From Saccharibacillus sacchari DSM 19268 (GTDB lineage: Bacteria; Bacillota; Bacilli; Paenibacillales; Paenibacillaceae): DNA of 64,000 nucleotides. How positions within the stretch are numbered: the stretch's first letter is position 1; each line of letters starts with the position of its first letter. Under the pieces are notes generated by a model. That model was not told the DNA's origin. It saw nothing but the letters and a program-made list of their open reading frames with translations, and ran no database searches. Positions 7,375-15,080 of the stretch are shown here, piece by piece. The stretch spans positions 3,509,307 to 3,573,306 of the forward strand of contig NZ_KK073875.1 of NCBI RefSeq assembly GCF_000585395.1, given 5' to 3'. Both the position numbers and the translations under genes were made by a program.

Positions 7375-7763
7375 GTTTCGATCTAGCGGTGCGGTATCCA
7401 TCAGCGAATTTAACGAATGAACAAGCGGGCAACCTATATCTACAATTATGTGAGGGACACCTTGAAGATGTACGCCCGCATGAAGCAATCAATCGATTTT
7501 ATTTAGCAATTACTGCGTTACACCCTGAAATTGACCATGTTTCTGAAGACGACATCGATAATCTGGATTTATGTCCGTGGAGTATCGCTTTTGATCGGTC
7601 GCCGGGGCATTTAATTATGAGCTGCGTATGGTCTAAGGCGGAATACGTGGAGAATCTCATTATCAAAACGGCATCCAAGCATTCACTTGCTGTTTATAAC
7701 CCTCAAACCAGTCGATATATAAGGCCAAGCGCTAAAACAGGAGAAATTAAAGTGAGTGAATAA
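7371..7763 (+). CDS. Conserved hypothetical protein
   Basis: The protein has 130 residues and starts inside the stop codon of the lipoprotein gene (ATGA overlap), so the two are probably co-translated. The pattern MSFDLAV, EAINRFY, LCPWSIAFDRS and VWSKAEYVENLI is one I associate with a conserved family of small cytoplasmic proteins in Firmicutes, but I cannot name it. No catalytic motif is evident. A long hairpin follows about 48 bases downstream. Confidence 0.65.
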   Translation: MSFDLAVRYPSANLTNEQAGNLYLQLCEGHLEDVRPHEAINRFYLAITALHPEIDHVSEDDIDNLDLCPWSIAFDRSPGHLIMSCVWSKAEYVENLIIKTASKHSLAVYNPQTSRYIRPSAKTGEIKVSE

Positions 7764-7810
7764 GAAGCTATTAGAGAAGTTTGAACATTCCAAAGTCTCA
7801 ACCCCTCATA

Positions 7811-7875
7811 GAGTGCACCCTAAGTGAGCATTAGCACCACACGTGGTTCTAACGTTCATTCTCAGGGGGCACTCT
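7811..7875. repeat. 65-bp imperfect palindrome
   Basis: Outer arms GAGTGCACCCTAAG and CTCAGGGGGCACTC enclose inner arms ending ACCAC/GTGGT, so nearly the whole element can fold on itself with a two-base loop. No T-run follows, so it is not a standard terminator. It lies at the boundary between the AT-rich block and the next group of genes. It may be a MITE end-to-end palindrome or an RNA structure. Confidence 0.6.
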
Positions 7876-7909
7876 CATCATTTATTCTAATTTAGACGGA
7901 GGCATGTTT

Positions 7910-8392
7910 ATGCGGACATTTTTTGAATATAACTGGATCGTGAGAGAGCAGTGGTACGAATGGTGCGCAGAAGTACCGTATGACGAGCTGATTCGCCCGC
8001 GAACAGGAGGGGTTGGAAGCATATTGCAGACTCTTTTTCATATTGTAGATGTGGAGTGGAGTTGGATTCGTTCTTTGCAAGGAAAATCAGACTTCCAAGA
8101 AAGCTTTGAGAACTATAAGACGTTAGAGAAGGTGATGCAATTAGATCGTACGTTTCGACCGGAAGTAGAGGGATTTGTGGACTCATGGGATGAAAGTATG
8201 GAAACCCGTTCTTTTTTCGACACTCAACCCAATGGGAAAGTAGATGTAGATGCGTGGGGTGAAGTGATGCGCCATGTTATTGCTCATGAAATTCATCATA
8301 TCGGCCAATTATCAATCTGGGCAAGAGAACTTGGAAAGAAACCGGTATCCGCTAATCTCATTGGTAAAAGGCTGATCAAACCCAGAGAGTAG
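7910..8392 (+). CDS. DinB-family protein
   Basis: The protein has about 160 residues and is a four-helix bundle of the DinB/YfiT type. These proteins usually bind a metal through three His residues and act as thiol-dependent transferases or detoxification proteins. Candidate ligands are His in LFHIVDVEW and the HEIHHIGQL motif near the C-terminus. GGAGG is correctly placed for the ATG at 7910 rather than 7904. The substrate is unknown. Confidence 0.8.
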   Translation: MRTFFEYNWIVREQWYEWCAEVPYDELIRPRTGGVGSILQTLFHIVDVEWSWIRSLQGKSDFQESFENYKTLEKVMQLDRTFRPEVEGFVDSWDESMETRSFFDTQPNGKVDVDAWGEVMRHVIAHEIHHIGQLSIWARELGKKPVSANLIGKRLIKPRE

Positions 8393-8442
8393 CATGCAGA
8401 TACAAAAAGGCTGAAAGCAGCTTTTATCTAGGAGGAGTCTAT

Positions 8443-9267
8443 ATGATATTGGAAAAAGTGATACCTAAAATCGAAATCCAAAGCGAATATCAAAATTTTG
8501 TGGATACTTATATCGATGAAATCCGCGCCGAATTCAATGAAAACATCCATAGCCTTTATATGTGCGGCTCCATTCCGAAAGGAACGGCTACGCCTTTTAA
8601 ATCCGACGCGGACTTTACGATCCTATGCGAAAATCCAGAAGATATCGATTACGCAAAAGTATCCGCAATCAAAGATCGAATGTTAAAGGAATATCCATTT
8701 TTAACGAAGATTGATACGATCATTTGCTCGATTGACGATGTAACCAGCAGGCCGCACGAGTGGGGTTTTTGGATTAAGGTCATTTGTATTTGCGTATACG
8801 GTAAGGATATCGGTGAAAAAGTACCTCCAATCGTGATTTCTCCGGCGTTCATTTTAGATTTGAATATAGAGACCCGGGAGGAAGTAGAGCGTATACGTCA
8901 TTCGCTTTCCAATGCCGGTGATCGCTCTATGGAAATCAGATATACCAAAGGTTACTCCAAGAGATTGCTGCGTGCGCTATATTCCTTGATTTTGGAAGAT
9001 ACAGGCGTGTGGCAAGATGATATGGGGCAGATGAAAAATGACCTTTTGAACTATTGCGAGATCGACTCGGCCATCGTTGAGTATCTGTATGCTTGTTACT
9101 TGAACAGTGATGTGTCTGCGGAAGAGTTTCTGAAAATCGCAGATGAAGCGTATCGCTATGTTGAGAAGGCGTTGCATGCAATGGCGGTTTCTAGAGATTC
9201 CTTGCGCAATGAAGCGAACGAAAGAAAACTACTGGCATGCATATCAGGCATGGCAGGGCGAGAATAA
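8443..9267 (+). CDS. Nucleotidyltransferase-domain protein (aminoglycoside adenylyltransferase-like)
   Basis: The protein has 274 residues. The DNA polymerase beta-like fold is shown by CGSIPKGTATPFKSDADFTI, with the G-S and D-x-D metal-binding pattern, and a third acid is likely in KIDTIICSI. The helical C-terminal part (150-270) resembles the partner domain of adenylyltransferases that modify antibiotics or small molecules. The actual substrate cannot be read from sequence. AGGAGG lies seven bases before the ATG. The 3' end overlaps the next gene by 59 bases in another frame. Confidence 0.75.
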   Translation: MILEKVIPKIEIQSEYQNFVDTYIDEIRAEFNENIHSLYMCGSIPKGTATPFKSDADFTILCENPEDIDYAKVSAIKDRMLKEYPFLTKIDTIICSIDDVTSRPHEWGFWIKVICICVYGKDIGEKVPPIVISPAFILDLNIETREEVERIRHSLSNAGDRSMEIRYTKGYSKRLLRALYSLILEDTGVWQDDMGQMKNDLLNYCEIDSAIVEYLYACYLNSDVSAEEFLKIADEAYRYVEKALHAMAVSRDSLRNEANERKLLACISGMAGRE

Positions 9268-9625
9268 AGACGATTATCATCGAACGTTTAGCGGGAAGTT
9301 GTACGATGAATTCATAAGTTTGGAAGAGCGCACCATCTATTTGAAATATAGTTTTAACGCAGCAGAAGCTTCGATATTTTGCTCAATAAATATCTTTTAC
9401 ATCGAAGCGCTCATCGGAACTTATGATATGGAATTCTTTTTGAATGGTGAGATTGCTGATGATTATTTGGATTTTGAGAGTGTAGTCGTTAAAAATCAAA
9501 TCATCCAAGTGAAACGTAGCTTAAGAATCGCCAGAAATGCGCTGAAATTAGGGATAGAAGCAGCCGAAGTTGCAAAAATCACAGAAATTCCACTCCGATA
9601 CGTCGAACGATTAAAAGAAAAATAA
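9209..9625 (+). CDS. Conserved hypothetical protein overlapping the upstream gene
   Basis: The protein has about 138 residues. The frame is open further upstream, but the first plausible start is the ATG at 9209 (MKRTKENYWHAYQAW), 59 bases inside the nucleotidyltransferase gene. Motifs SLEERTIYLKYSFN and a final IPLRYVERL are typical of a family I have seen in Paenibacillus but cannot name. It is soluble and mostly helical. Translational coupling is likely because no ribosome site is obvious. Confidence 0.6.
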   Translation: MKRTKENYWHAYQAWQGENKDDYHRTFSGKLYDEFISLEERTIYLKYSFNAAEASIFCSINIFYIEALIGTYDMEFFLNGEIADDYLDFESVVVKNQIIQVKRSLRIARNALKLGIEAAEVAKITEIPLRYVERLKEK

Positions 9626-9694
9626 GATTGACGTAAAACGAACTCAACGACTCGAGCATTCCAAGCGTTGATTATGAAAAGGAGGAATCGTCTA

Positions 9695-10228
9695 ATGCAT
9701 AGATCCATTGGGATTCTTGCCGCATGTCTCTTATCGATTGCTTTGGCCGGGTGTACGTCTGATCCGGTGCGCGCTCCGAACTACGAAGGAGAATCGGTTA
9801 CGATCGGGATCATCGGAACGCCGCCAACTATGCGAGAGCGGAACGTGAATTTCGAGCAAATAGACTTCGACCAGCTGGAGAAGGTGGATTCTTCATCCGG
9901 GTACGATGCTGTTTTTATCACCGAAGAGCATTTATCCGAAGCCGCCGACTCGAAGTATGCCCTTACGTACAAGACGGCGGGCGTCCCGTTTTTCTTCATC
10001 GAGTCCAAGAAGTCCCATTTGCCTTTTATCAGCGAGCAGCGGACGTATGAAGAGTTTCCGGATCTAAACACGGATTCTTATGTGAGCGGCTACTTTGGCG
10101 ATCGTCGCAACTCTAAATACTGGTCATACGGATTGCAAAATGACGAGCCGAATCGATCCGACATCGAAGACGTATACAGCCGAGTCATCGAAACGATCAC
10201 CCATATCGAATCAGAGGTCAGATCATGA
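9695..10228 (+). CDS. Putative lipoprotein
   Basis: The protein has about 177 residues. The signal peptide LLSIALAGC is a clear lipobox. The mature part contains a beta-alpha pattern (VTIGIIGTPP, GYDAVFITEEHL, FFFIESKK) like a small Rossmann-type domain exposed outside the membrane. The start at 9695 is set by AAAAGGAGG. It overlaps the following lipoprotein gene by ATGA, indicating one transcript. Function is unknown. Confidence 0.75.
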   Translation: MHRSIGILAACLLSIALAGCTSDPVRAPNYEGESVTIGIIGTPPTMRERNVNFEQIDFDQLEKVDSSSGYDAVFITEEHLSEAADSKYALTYKTAGVPFFFIESKKSHLPFISEQRTYEEFPDLNTDSYVSGYFGDRRNSKYWSYGLQNDEPNRSDIEDVYSRVIETITHIESEVRS

Positions 10229-10704
10229 ATAGAGGCAGCCTTGTTGTTTTTTTACTGTTGATTCTTCTTGTCGGCTGCGGCGGGGCGAATGAAGATTCCG
10301 ATGCAGCGGAGCAATTTATCACAGAGAAGGGCTATACGATTGTCAAAAAAGAAAAAGAGGCCTACGAATATACGCTGACAAAAAGTCAGCTCACGGAAAT
10401 GCCGTATATCCAATATTGGAGCGTGCAGAGCGAAGCGCCGGATGCTTACATAGGCAAACAGATCCGTACAAGCAAATTCATTGTGAATCATCATCCGTTG
10501 GACGAACTTAGCGATCAGGATAAAAAACAAACGGTCATCTATGTGATGGAATCGGGCGATGACGTTATCGGAGGCTACAGTATTCCGGATTATCAAGAGC
10601 TGCATATGGGCTGGGTGTACAGCATTGACGGCGAGACGTTGGAGGAAATGACCGGGATGTCTTATCCAGGCTGGCTGGAAGAGTGGAACAAAGCGTATAA
10701 GTAG
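10225..10704 (+). CDS. DUF4830-like lipoprotein
   Basis: The protein has 159 residues with a lipobox LLVGCGG. The mature region EKGYTIVKKEKEAYEYTLTK, then IQYWSVQ, YIGKQIRTSKFIVNHHPLD and DVIGGYSIPD, follows the DUF4830 pattern of Bacillus lipoproteins, whose function is unknown. It starts within the stop codon of the preceding lipoprotein gene. The two are likely exported together. Confidence 0.75.
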   Translation: MNRGSLVVFLLLILLVGCGGANEDSDAAEQFITEKGYTIVKKEKEAYEYTLTKSQLTEMPYIQYWSVQSEAPDAYIGKQIRTSKFIVNHHPLDELSDQDKKQTVIYVMESGDDVIGGYSIPDYQELHMGWVYSIDGETLEEMTGMSYPGWLEEWNKAYK

Positions 10705-10729
10705 CCCTATTCGCAATTTCTAAGTTGAG

Positions 10730-11155
10730 GTGATGTATACGGAAGAGGCCCGTGCAATCAGGAACAGCATTGAAGAACTCCCTGAAATGCTGAGGATAAT
10801 CATGTGGATCATTGATTTCGACGCGGAATTAACGATGAACGGAATTTTAGGTTTTTTGGAGAACTCTTCCGGCAGATACTTGAGCGAGACGGTGGCAGCC
10901 TTGCAATTGATCGGAGCTGCAAAAGATGCAGCCCTATTAAAGGAGATAGAAAAGCAAGTTGAAAAAATTAACGTTGAGACTAAAATCGAATTAAACCCTT
11001 ACCAAGTTACCTCGTTTGAAGACCGGCACTCTATCAATGAAGAAGCATTGAAAAAGATAGAGGAGCTGGCTGACCGATTATATCTAAATTCATATGATCG
11101 AAAAGCAGCAAATCTTCCCCATCTTACTCCAAGCCTGCCCGTCCTATATCAATAG
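10730..11155 (+). CDS. DMP19/DUF4375-like protein with altered C-terminus
   Basis: The protein has 141 residues. The segment IMWIIDFDAELTMNGILGFLENSSGRYLSETVAALQ (residues 23-58) corresponds to the DUF4375 (DMP19) core, where helices carry an N-G-G/F-x-NSSG pattern. The last 20 residues (KAANLPHLTPSLPVLYQ) do not look like the family and arise where the frame runs 62 bases into the next gene. The natural C-terminus may therefore have been lost by deletion. The start is GTG at 10730 or ATG at 10733. Confidence 0.65.
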   Translation: MMYTEEARAIRNSIEELPEMLRIIMWIIDFDAELTMNGILGFLENSSGRYLSETVAALQLIGAAKDAALLKEIEKQVEKINVETKIELNPYQVTSFEDRHSINEEALKKIEELADRLYLNSYDRKAANLPHLTPSLPVLYQ

Positions 11156-11483
11156 ATATGAAACATACATCGAACAGAATTATGAAAACGAAGAAGAAAG
11201 ATTGCTGTACGTGGATATAGGCGACTTTACTGCGTATATGATCGAATGTTACGCGAAGCAAAAGACGGATAAATTCGACGAAGCGTTTGACGCGATCGAG
11301 CAGATGCTTGTGCATGGAGATTCGTACGTCCAAGATTTTGCCGTAGTCGGTGTTTTAGAAACGCTGCAAAATCAATTGCTGGACAAAGGAATTGAACTCC
11401 GTGCATTCGAAGTATGGTTACAACCGGAATCGAAGCGGGCGTGGAATCAGTTGATCGATTTTTGGAATGGCAAGATTCAATAA
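11094..11483 (+). CDS. DUF7674-like protein
   Basis: The protein has 129 residues. MIEKQQIFPILLQACPS, then EERLLYVDIGDFTAYMIECY and FDAIEQMLVHGDSYVQDFAVVGVLE, fit a small helical family that I recall as DUF7674, of unknown role and often found beside immunity-like genes. The ATG lies 62 bases inside the preceding gene, and no ribosome site is visible, so translation probably depends on the upstream frame. Confidence 0.7.
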   Translation: MIEKQQIFPILLQACPSYINRYETYIEQNYENEEERLLYVDIGDFTAYMIECYAKQKTDKFDEAFDAIEQMLVHGDSYVQDFAVVGVLETLQNQLLDKGIELRAFEVWLQPESKRAWNQLIDFWNGKIQ

Positions 11484-11504
11484 ATGATAAAGGAGGACAG
11501 CGAC

Positions 11505-12140
11505 ATGACAACTATAGCACTGATCAGACACGGCAGCACCCATTGGAACAAGGAAGGGCGAGCACAGGGGAGCGCTGATATTTCCTTGGATCAGGACGGG
11601 ATTCGGCAGGCAGAACTTTTGGCGGCGAGACTAAGCATGGAGGATTGGGCTTACATCTATTCCAGTCCGTTAGCAAGAGCGAAGGAAACGGCTTTAATCA
11701 TAGGAGAAGCGATTGGAGTCGATGTCCATTTGGATGATCGTCTTCGGGAAAGATTTGGCGGATTGATCGAAGGCACGACTGAAGCGGAACGGGTCGCGAA
11801 GTGGGGAGCTGCTTGGATCGAATCAGATCTGGGACTTGAGCCTATAGAGCAAGTTCAACAAAGGGGCAAAGCGTTTTTAGAGGAAATTATGTTGAAGCAT
11901 CCCGATGAAAAAGTGTTGGTCGTGGCTCATGGTGCCTTCATCCAATTCAATATGGTTCATCTACTTGCTGATTTTCCAATCATGAATTTCGGCAATACGT
12001 CCATGACCCTGTTAACCAAGTTGGATCATCAATGGACTTGCGAACTGCATAACTGCACCCAACATCTCGGAGAGCAACAAGCGAGCAAAATCAATATTGA
12101 CCTGAGTGGTCAGAAGGGCAATGGGATATTGAAGACATGA
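11505..12140 (+). CDS. Histidine phosphatase family protein
   Basis: The protein has about 211 residues. LIRHGSTHWNKEG carries the phosphoacceptor His near residue 8, SSPLARAKETA provides the second phosphate-binding Arg, and VVAHGAFIQ provides the second catalytic His. This is the phosphoglycerate mutase-like phosphatase fold, probably acting on a small phosphorylated metabolite. I chose the ATG at 11505 because AAAGGAGG lies upstream of it. The stop codon overlaps the next small frame by ATGA. Confidence 0.85.
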   Translation: MTTIALIRHGSTHWNKEGRAQGSADISLDQDGIRQAELLAARLSMEDWAYIYSSPLARAKETALIIGEAIGVDVHLDDRLRERFGGLIEGTTEAERVAKWGAAWIESDLGLEPIEQVQQRGKAFLEEIMLKHPDEKVLVVAHGAFIQFNMVHLLADFPIMNFGNTSMTLLTKLDHQWTCELHNCTQHLGEQQASKINIDLSGQKGNGILKT

Positions 12141-12241
12141 TATTAATCGATATAGGAAGCAAAAAAAGGATTCGCGAAGTGATCGATTATTTGCTTGGAA
12201 ACGACGAGTTTGAACAGGCATTTTCGAGGTGTTCGGATGAG
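12137..12241 (+). CDS. Small 34-residue frame coupled to both neighbours
   Basis: The ATG at 12137 overlaps the upstream stop (ATGA), and the frame ends in a TAA inside the start of the next gene (ATGAGTAA). It encodes MILIDIGSKKRIREV, then a short acidic helix. The perfect tiling between two genes suggests real translation, or the remnant of a larger gene. I recognise no family. Confidence 0.4.
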
Positions 12242-12896
12242 TAAAAAAGGTGTAACGTACCGCTTAGTGATTCTAATCTTGCTGATCGTTGCTGTCTGCT
12301 TTTGTATCGTCATGGCTATGAAGTTAAAAAGCAGCCAGGAGAAGATGAATCTGCTGGAAACTCGAATAGAGGGATACCGGAATGCAGAGAAAGAGCCGGA
12401 AAATTTAAAGGTGCAGATCGAGGAAGGTCAGCACTACGGGGATTACCAAGGCAATGACGACTTTTCGAATATCATTCATGCTAACCCAATTGATCAAGAC
12501 TACCAGCAGGAACTTAAGCAACTTCAAGAAAAGCACGTTACGACAACGCTGGAATGGGGAGCATTTGAGGGCAGATATCTAGCCGTATGGGAAAAGGAAA
12601 TGAACGCGACGCTGGAGCATCTGTATCCTTTATTAGACGAAGAAGATCGAGTTAATCTGGAGCAATCGCAAAAAAGCTGGCAAACTTACATGGATGCGGA
12701 TTATGCTTTTGTCCTCGACAAGTTTATTCTCACCCGAGATTTCGGTACTCAGGGATCTGTGAATTTGTTAGCAGCTCAATCCCGGCAAACAAAAGAAAGA
12801 ACGATCAAACTGATGGAATATCTGTTCAGCATCGACCGAGAGGCCGTGGATTTTGCATATGATCATGAAGAACGCGACGATCAAAGTGATTTATAG
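12237..12896 (+). CDS. Membrane-anchored protein with LprI-like domain
   Basis: The protein has about 219 residues. One N-terminal membrane helix (LVILILLIVAVCFCIVMAM) is followed by a coiled-coil-like stretch and a C-terminal helical domain. The motif LAVWEKEMNATLEHLYPLL, then LEQSQKSWQTYMDADY, is typical of the DUF1311/LprI lysozyme-inhibitor-like domain, here without its usual Cys pairs. It probably faces the outside of the cell. The start at 12237 is supported by GAGGTG upstream. Confidence 0.65.
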   Translation: MSKKGVTYRLVILILLIVAVCFCIVMAMKLKSSQEKMNLLETRIEGYRNAEKEPENLKVQIEEGQHYGDYQGNDDFSNIIHANPIDQDYQQELKQLQEKHVTTTLEWGAFEGRYLAVWEKEMNATLEHLYPLLDEEDRVNLEQSQKSWQTYMDADYAFVLDKFILTRDFGTQGSVNLLAAQSRQTKERTIKLMEYLFSIDREAVDFAYDHEERDDQSDL

Positions 12897-12926
12897 CACG
12901 GAAGGTATGGATAGGAGAGCCGAAAT

Positions 12927-13379
12927 ATGAAAATGAACTCGCATCAACCTGAAGGGTATGAATGTCCGTTTTGCCAGGCCAATATGGGAGCCAAACAAAG
13001 GGATATCATTTATCAAAATGAATATGTAACCGCACTCGTCGCGAAAAAATGGTGGCCGAATAATAAAGGACATGTTCTCGTTGTGCCGAATGAGCATGTT
13101 GAGAACATTTTTGAACTCCCGGTGGATTTGGCTGCCGAGATTCATCGTGCCGCTCAGCTTACTGCGTTTGCTATGAAAAATGTATACGCGTGCGAGGGGA
13201 TCTCCACGCGACAACATAACGAGCCTGCCGGCAATCAGGACGTGTGGCATTATCATCTGCATGTGTATCCCAGGTATGTGAATGATGAACTATACCTAAC
13301 TAACGGATCTGAATCCGACCCGAACGAACGTGCTTTTAAAGCTGAGAAATTGCGTTCATGGATTAATAATTATAGTTGA
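12927..13379 (+). CDS. HIT-family hydrolase
   Basis: The protein has 150 residues. The histidine triad WHYHLHVYPR is complete, and an N-terminal CPFC suggests a zinc site as in many HIT proteins. Such enzymes hydrolyse nucleoside phosphoramidates or dinucleoside polyphosphates through a His nucleotidyl intermediate. The internal GHVLVVPNEHVENIFELP is family-typical. GGAGAGCC precedes the ATG. A second, broken HIT gene is found at 41989. Confidence 0.88.
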   Translation: MKMNSHQPEGYECPFCQANMGAKQRDIIYQNEYVTALVAKKWWPNNKGHVLVVPNEHVENIFELPVDLAAEIHRAAQLTAFAMKNVYACEGISTRQHNEPAGNQDVWHYHLHVYPRYVNDELYLTNGSESDPNERAFKAEKLRSWINNYS

Positions 13380-13435
13380 GTGACCTTTTACAAAGAAACA
13401 ATCGAAGAGATTAATCTCAACGGATAGGTAAGGTG

Positions 13436-13852
13436 ATGCGATTGCAAGAAAAGATGAGAGAACTTATTGAGCGTTACTACCAAGATTGTACCAAACAGGA
13501 TTCGATGTTATCCCGTGATCTGCAAAACTTACAGCATGATTTTGCCGAAGAGTTCAAAAGATACGCGCCTGATGAAATTATAAACGCAGACTTCAGCACC
13601 TATACGGCCTACACCCACGGACTAGCTTCAGGAGGTATCCGCCTGAAACTTGAAGACCCTTTGGAGCGTTACAAGACAAGAGAATGGTTAAGTAAGTCCT
13701 TCTTTGAATGGTTCCCCAAATACAGGTTTCTGGAAAGCTACCGCTTGGATGAATATCAGAGCTTGGACCAAGAGTTGAGCCTAATCAATGACTGGAGAGC
13801 GCGGCTGATTGAGTTGATTGATTTGAAAGATAAGCAGGAGAAAAGAAGGTGA
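13436..13852 (+). CDS. YxiJ-like protein
   Basis: The protein has about 138 residues. FSTYTAYTHGLASGG, then WLSKSFFEWFPKYRFLESY and a C-terminal helix, closely resemble what I remember of the YxiJ family, found in the wapA region of Bacillus subtilis and suspected to belong to toxin-immunity loci. That identity is from memory. Together with the next two small genes it forms a tight cluster (4-base overlap, then an 18-base gap). No toxin gene is seen nearby. Confidence 0.55.
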   Translation: MRLQEKMRELIERYYQDCTKQDSMLSRDLQNLQHDFAEEFKRYAPDEIINADFSTYTAYTHGLASGGIRLKLEDPLERYKTREWLSKSFFEWFPKYRFLESYRLDEYQSLDQELSLINDWRARLIELIDLKDKQEKRR

Positions 13853-14220
13853 AACCATTGGAACTTATGCAACTTAAGATTCCTGCGGGTTACGCTATCA
13901 CGTATAACAAATTCCATGATGTCGATCCTGTTCTTAGCGCAGACAGTGACGACTTCATCGAAAATTGGTTTTTTTTTACTCAGGACTTAATGCAAATCGA
14001 GAAACTAAAAGTCAAAAAAGGCCGGCCTTATATTTCGGATCGAGACAATACTTTACTGTTTGATTTGGGTTGGTATCCGGATTCTGATATTAACGGGGAG
14101 TACTTTTTGCAACTTGTAGACGGATATTGGAATGAAGTTAAAAGCTTTTCCTCCAAAGATCGCTTCCTAATCAAAAAGAAGCTCGAGGAATGGTTGGAGG
14201 AGTACCAGGCCGCAAATTAA
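13849..14220 (+). CDS. Unrecognised small protein, coupled to YxiJ-like gene
   Basis: The protein has 123 residues. The GTG at 13849 overlaps the upstream stop codon, and AAAAGAAGG lies just before it. The pattern IPAGYAITYNKFHDVDP, then FTQDLMQIE and LFDLGWYPDSDINGEY, recurs in Firmicute hypothetical proteins of this size. I cannot name it. It is cytoplasmic and acidic, fitting an immunity-type role suggested by its neighbours. Confidence 0.6.
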   Translation: MKPLELMQLKIPAGYAITYNKFHDVDPVLSADSDDFIENWFFFTQDLMQIEKLKVKKGRPYISDRDNTLLFDLGWYPDSDINGEYFLQLVDGYWNEVKSFSSKDRFLIKKKLEEWLEEYQAAN

Positions 14221-14238
14221 ACATTCAGGAGATGGCAT

Positions 14239-14505
14239 ATGTTTGCTTTACAAGTTACAGCAGTATTTAACATAACAGACAGGGGCTATGTGTTAGCAGG
14301 AACGCTTCAAGACTCGACGGCTTCTATTGGAATCGGAAATTACGTTAAGAATGAAACCGAAGAAATACGAGTTCAGGTTAAAGGTATCGAGCATTTAAAT
14401 TATGGAAGCGAATATCGAGAACATACGTCCGAATTTGGGATACTGGTCAATATAACAAAACAAGAAGCCGAAAATCTGATCGGAAAAATTTTATTTGAAG
14501 AATAG
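14239..14505 (+). CDS. Small beta-rich protein
   Basis: The protein has 88 residues. CAGGAGATGGC lies before the ATG. The sequence FALQVTAVFNITDRGYVLAGTL, followed by IRVQVKGIEHL, recalls the small beta-barrel of translation-factor domain 2 proteins, which appears as a stand-alone domain in some immunity-type proteins. No active site is visible. It lies directly downstream of the YxiJ-like pair. Confidence 0.6.
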   Translation: MFALQVTAVFNITDRGYVLAGTLQDSTASIGIGNYVKNETEEIRVQVKGIEHLNYGSEYREHTSEFGILVNITKQEAENLIGKILFEE

Positions 14506-14598
14506 GTTGAAACTTCTAAAAGATATAACGCTGCATATGAGTAACACCATGCAAGCCCTATCAATCTATTCGCCAATATGCAATGATCGGAGCTGCCA

Positions 14599-15051
14599 AT
14601 GAAAAAGTTGACGATCGTCTTGTTGAGTCTTGTTCTGCTTCTGGCAGGTTGCAGTACCACGCATCGTGTGCATACCGATTCGACCAAAGAGTTAATTCAA
14701 GATTTAAAAGAACTTTCCCCGTTGATCGAAAAAGTTCGGATCACATTCACTCGTCCCAATCTTTATTACGCAATCGAGATGAACCAGGAACCGAGTCAGG
14801 AAGAGCTGGAATCGATCCTCGCCGAAATCGAAAAGTTTTCGACGGTGGAGCGGATCAACGAGATTGCTCGCAGCGTCAACTGGAATTTGGAAATATCGAC
14901 CGTGCATCTTCGGATCAGTACGGATGAAAATAAAGAAACGAATGGACATTCTTATTATGCCCGATATTTCAAAACATCGAACGCAAGCGATTATTCCGAA
15001 CAAAACATTGAGGCGTATCGCATTTGGCATGAGAACGATCCCAATCCGTAG
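14599..15051 (+). CDS. Putative lipoprotein
   Basis: The protein has 150 residues with a lipobox LLLAGCSTT. The mature part KELIQDLKELSPLIEKVRITFTRPNLYYAIEM, then a helix-strand repeat, resembles other lipoproteins in this window (15679) that share the idea of a helix followed by beta strands. The role is unknown. GATCGGAGCTGCC gives a modest ribosome site. Confidence 0.75.
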   Translation: MKKLTIVLLSLVLLLAGCSTTHRVHTDSTKELIQDLKELSPLIEKVRITFTRPNLYYAIEMNQEPSQEELESILAEIEKFSTVERINEIARSVNWNLEISTVHLRISTDENKETNGHSYYARYFKTSNASDYSEQNIEAYRIWHENDPNP

Positions 15052-15080
15052 CAGAATTTGGCTTCCGTTCGATTCATTTG

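Noticed and set aside
13407-13418. 12-bp perfect palindrome GAGATTAATCTC upstream of the YxiJ-like gene
   Set aside because: It could be an operator but is short and found once; no promoter boxes could be placed with confidence.
14520-14598. ATATAACGCTGCATATG as another attC-like arm
   Set aside because: It shares ATAAC only; neither the TATTCAC arm nor a right arm is present.
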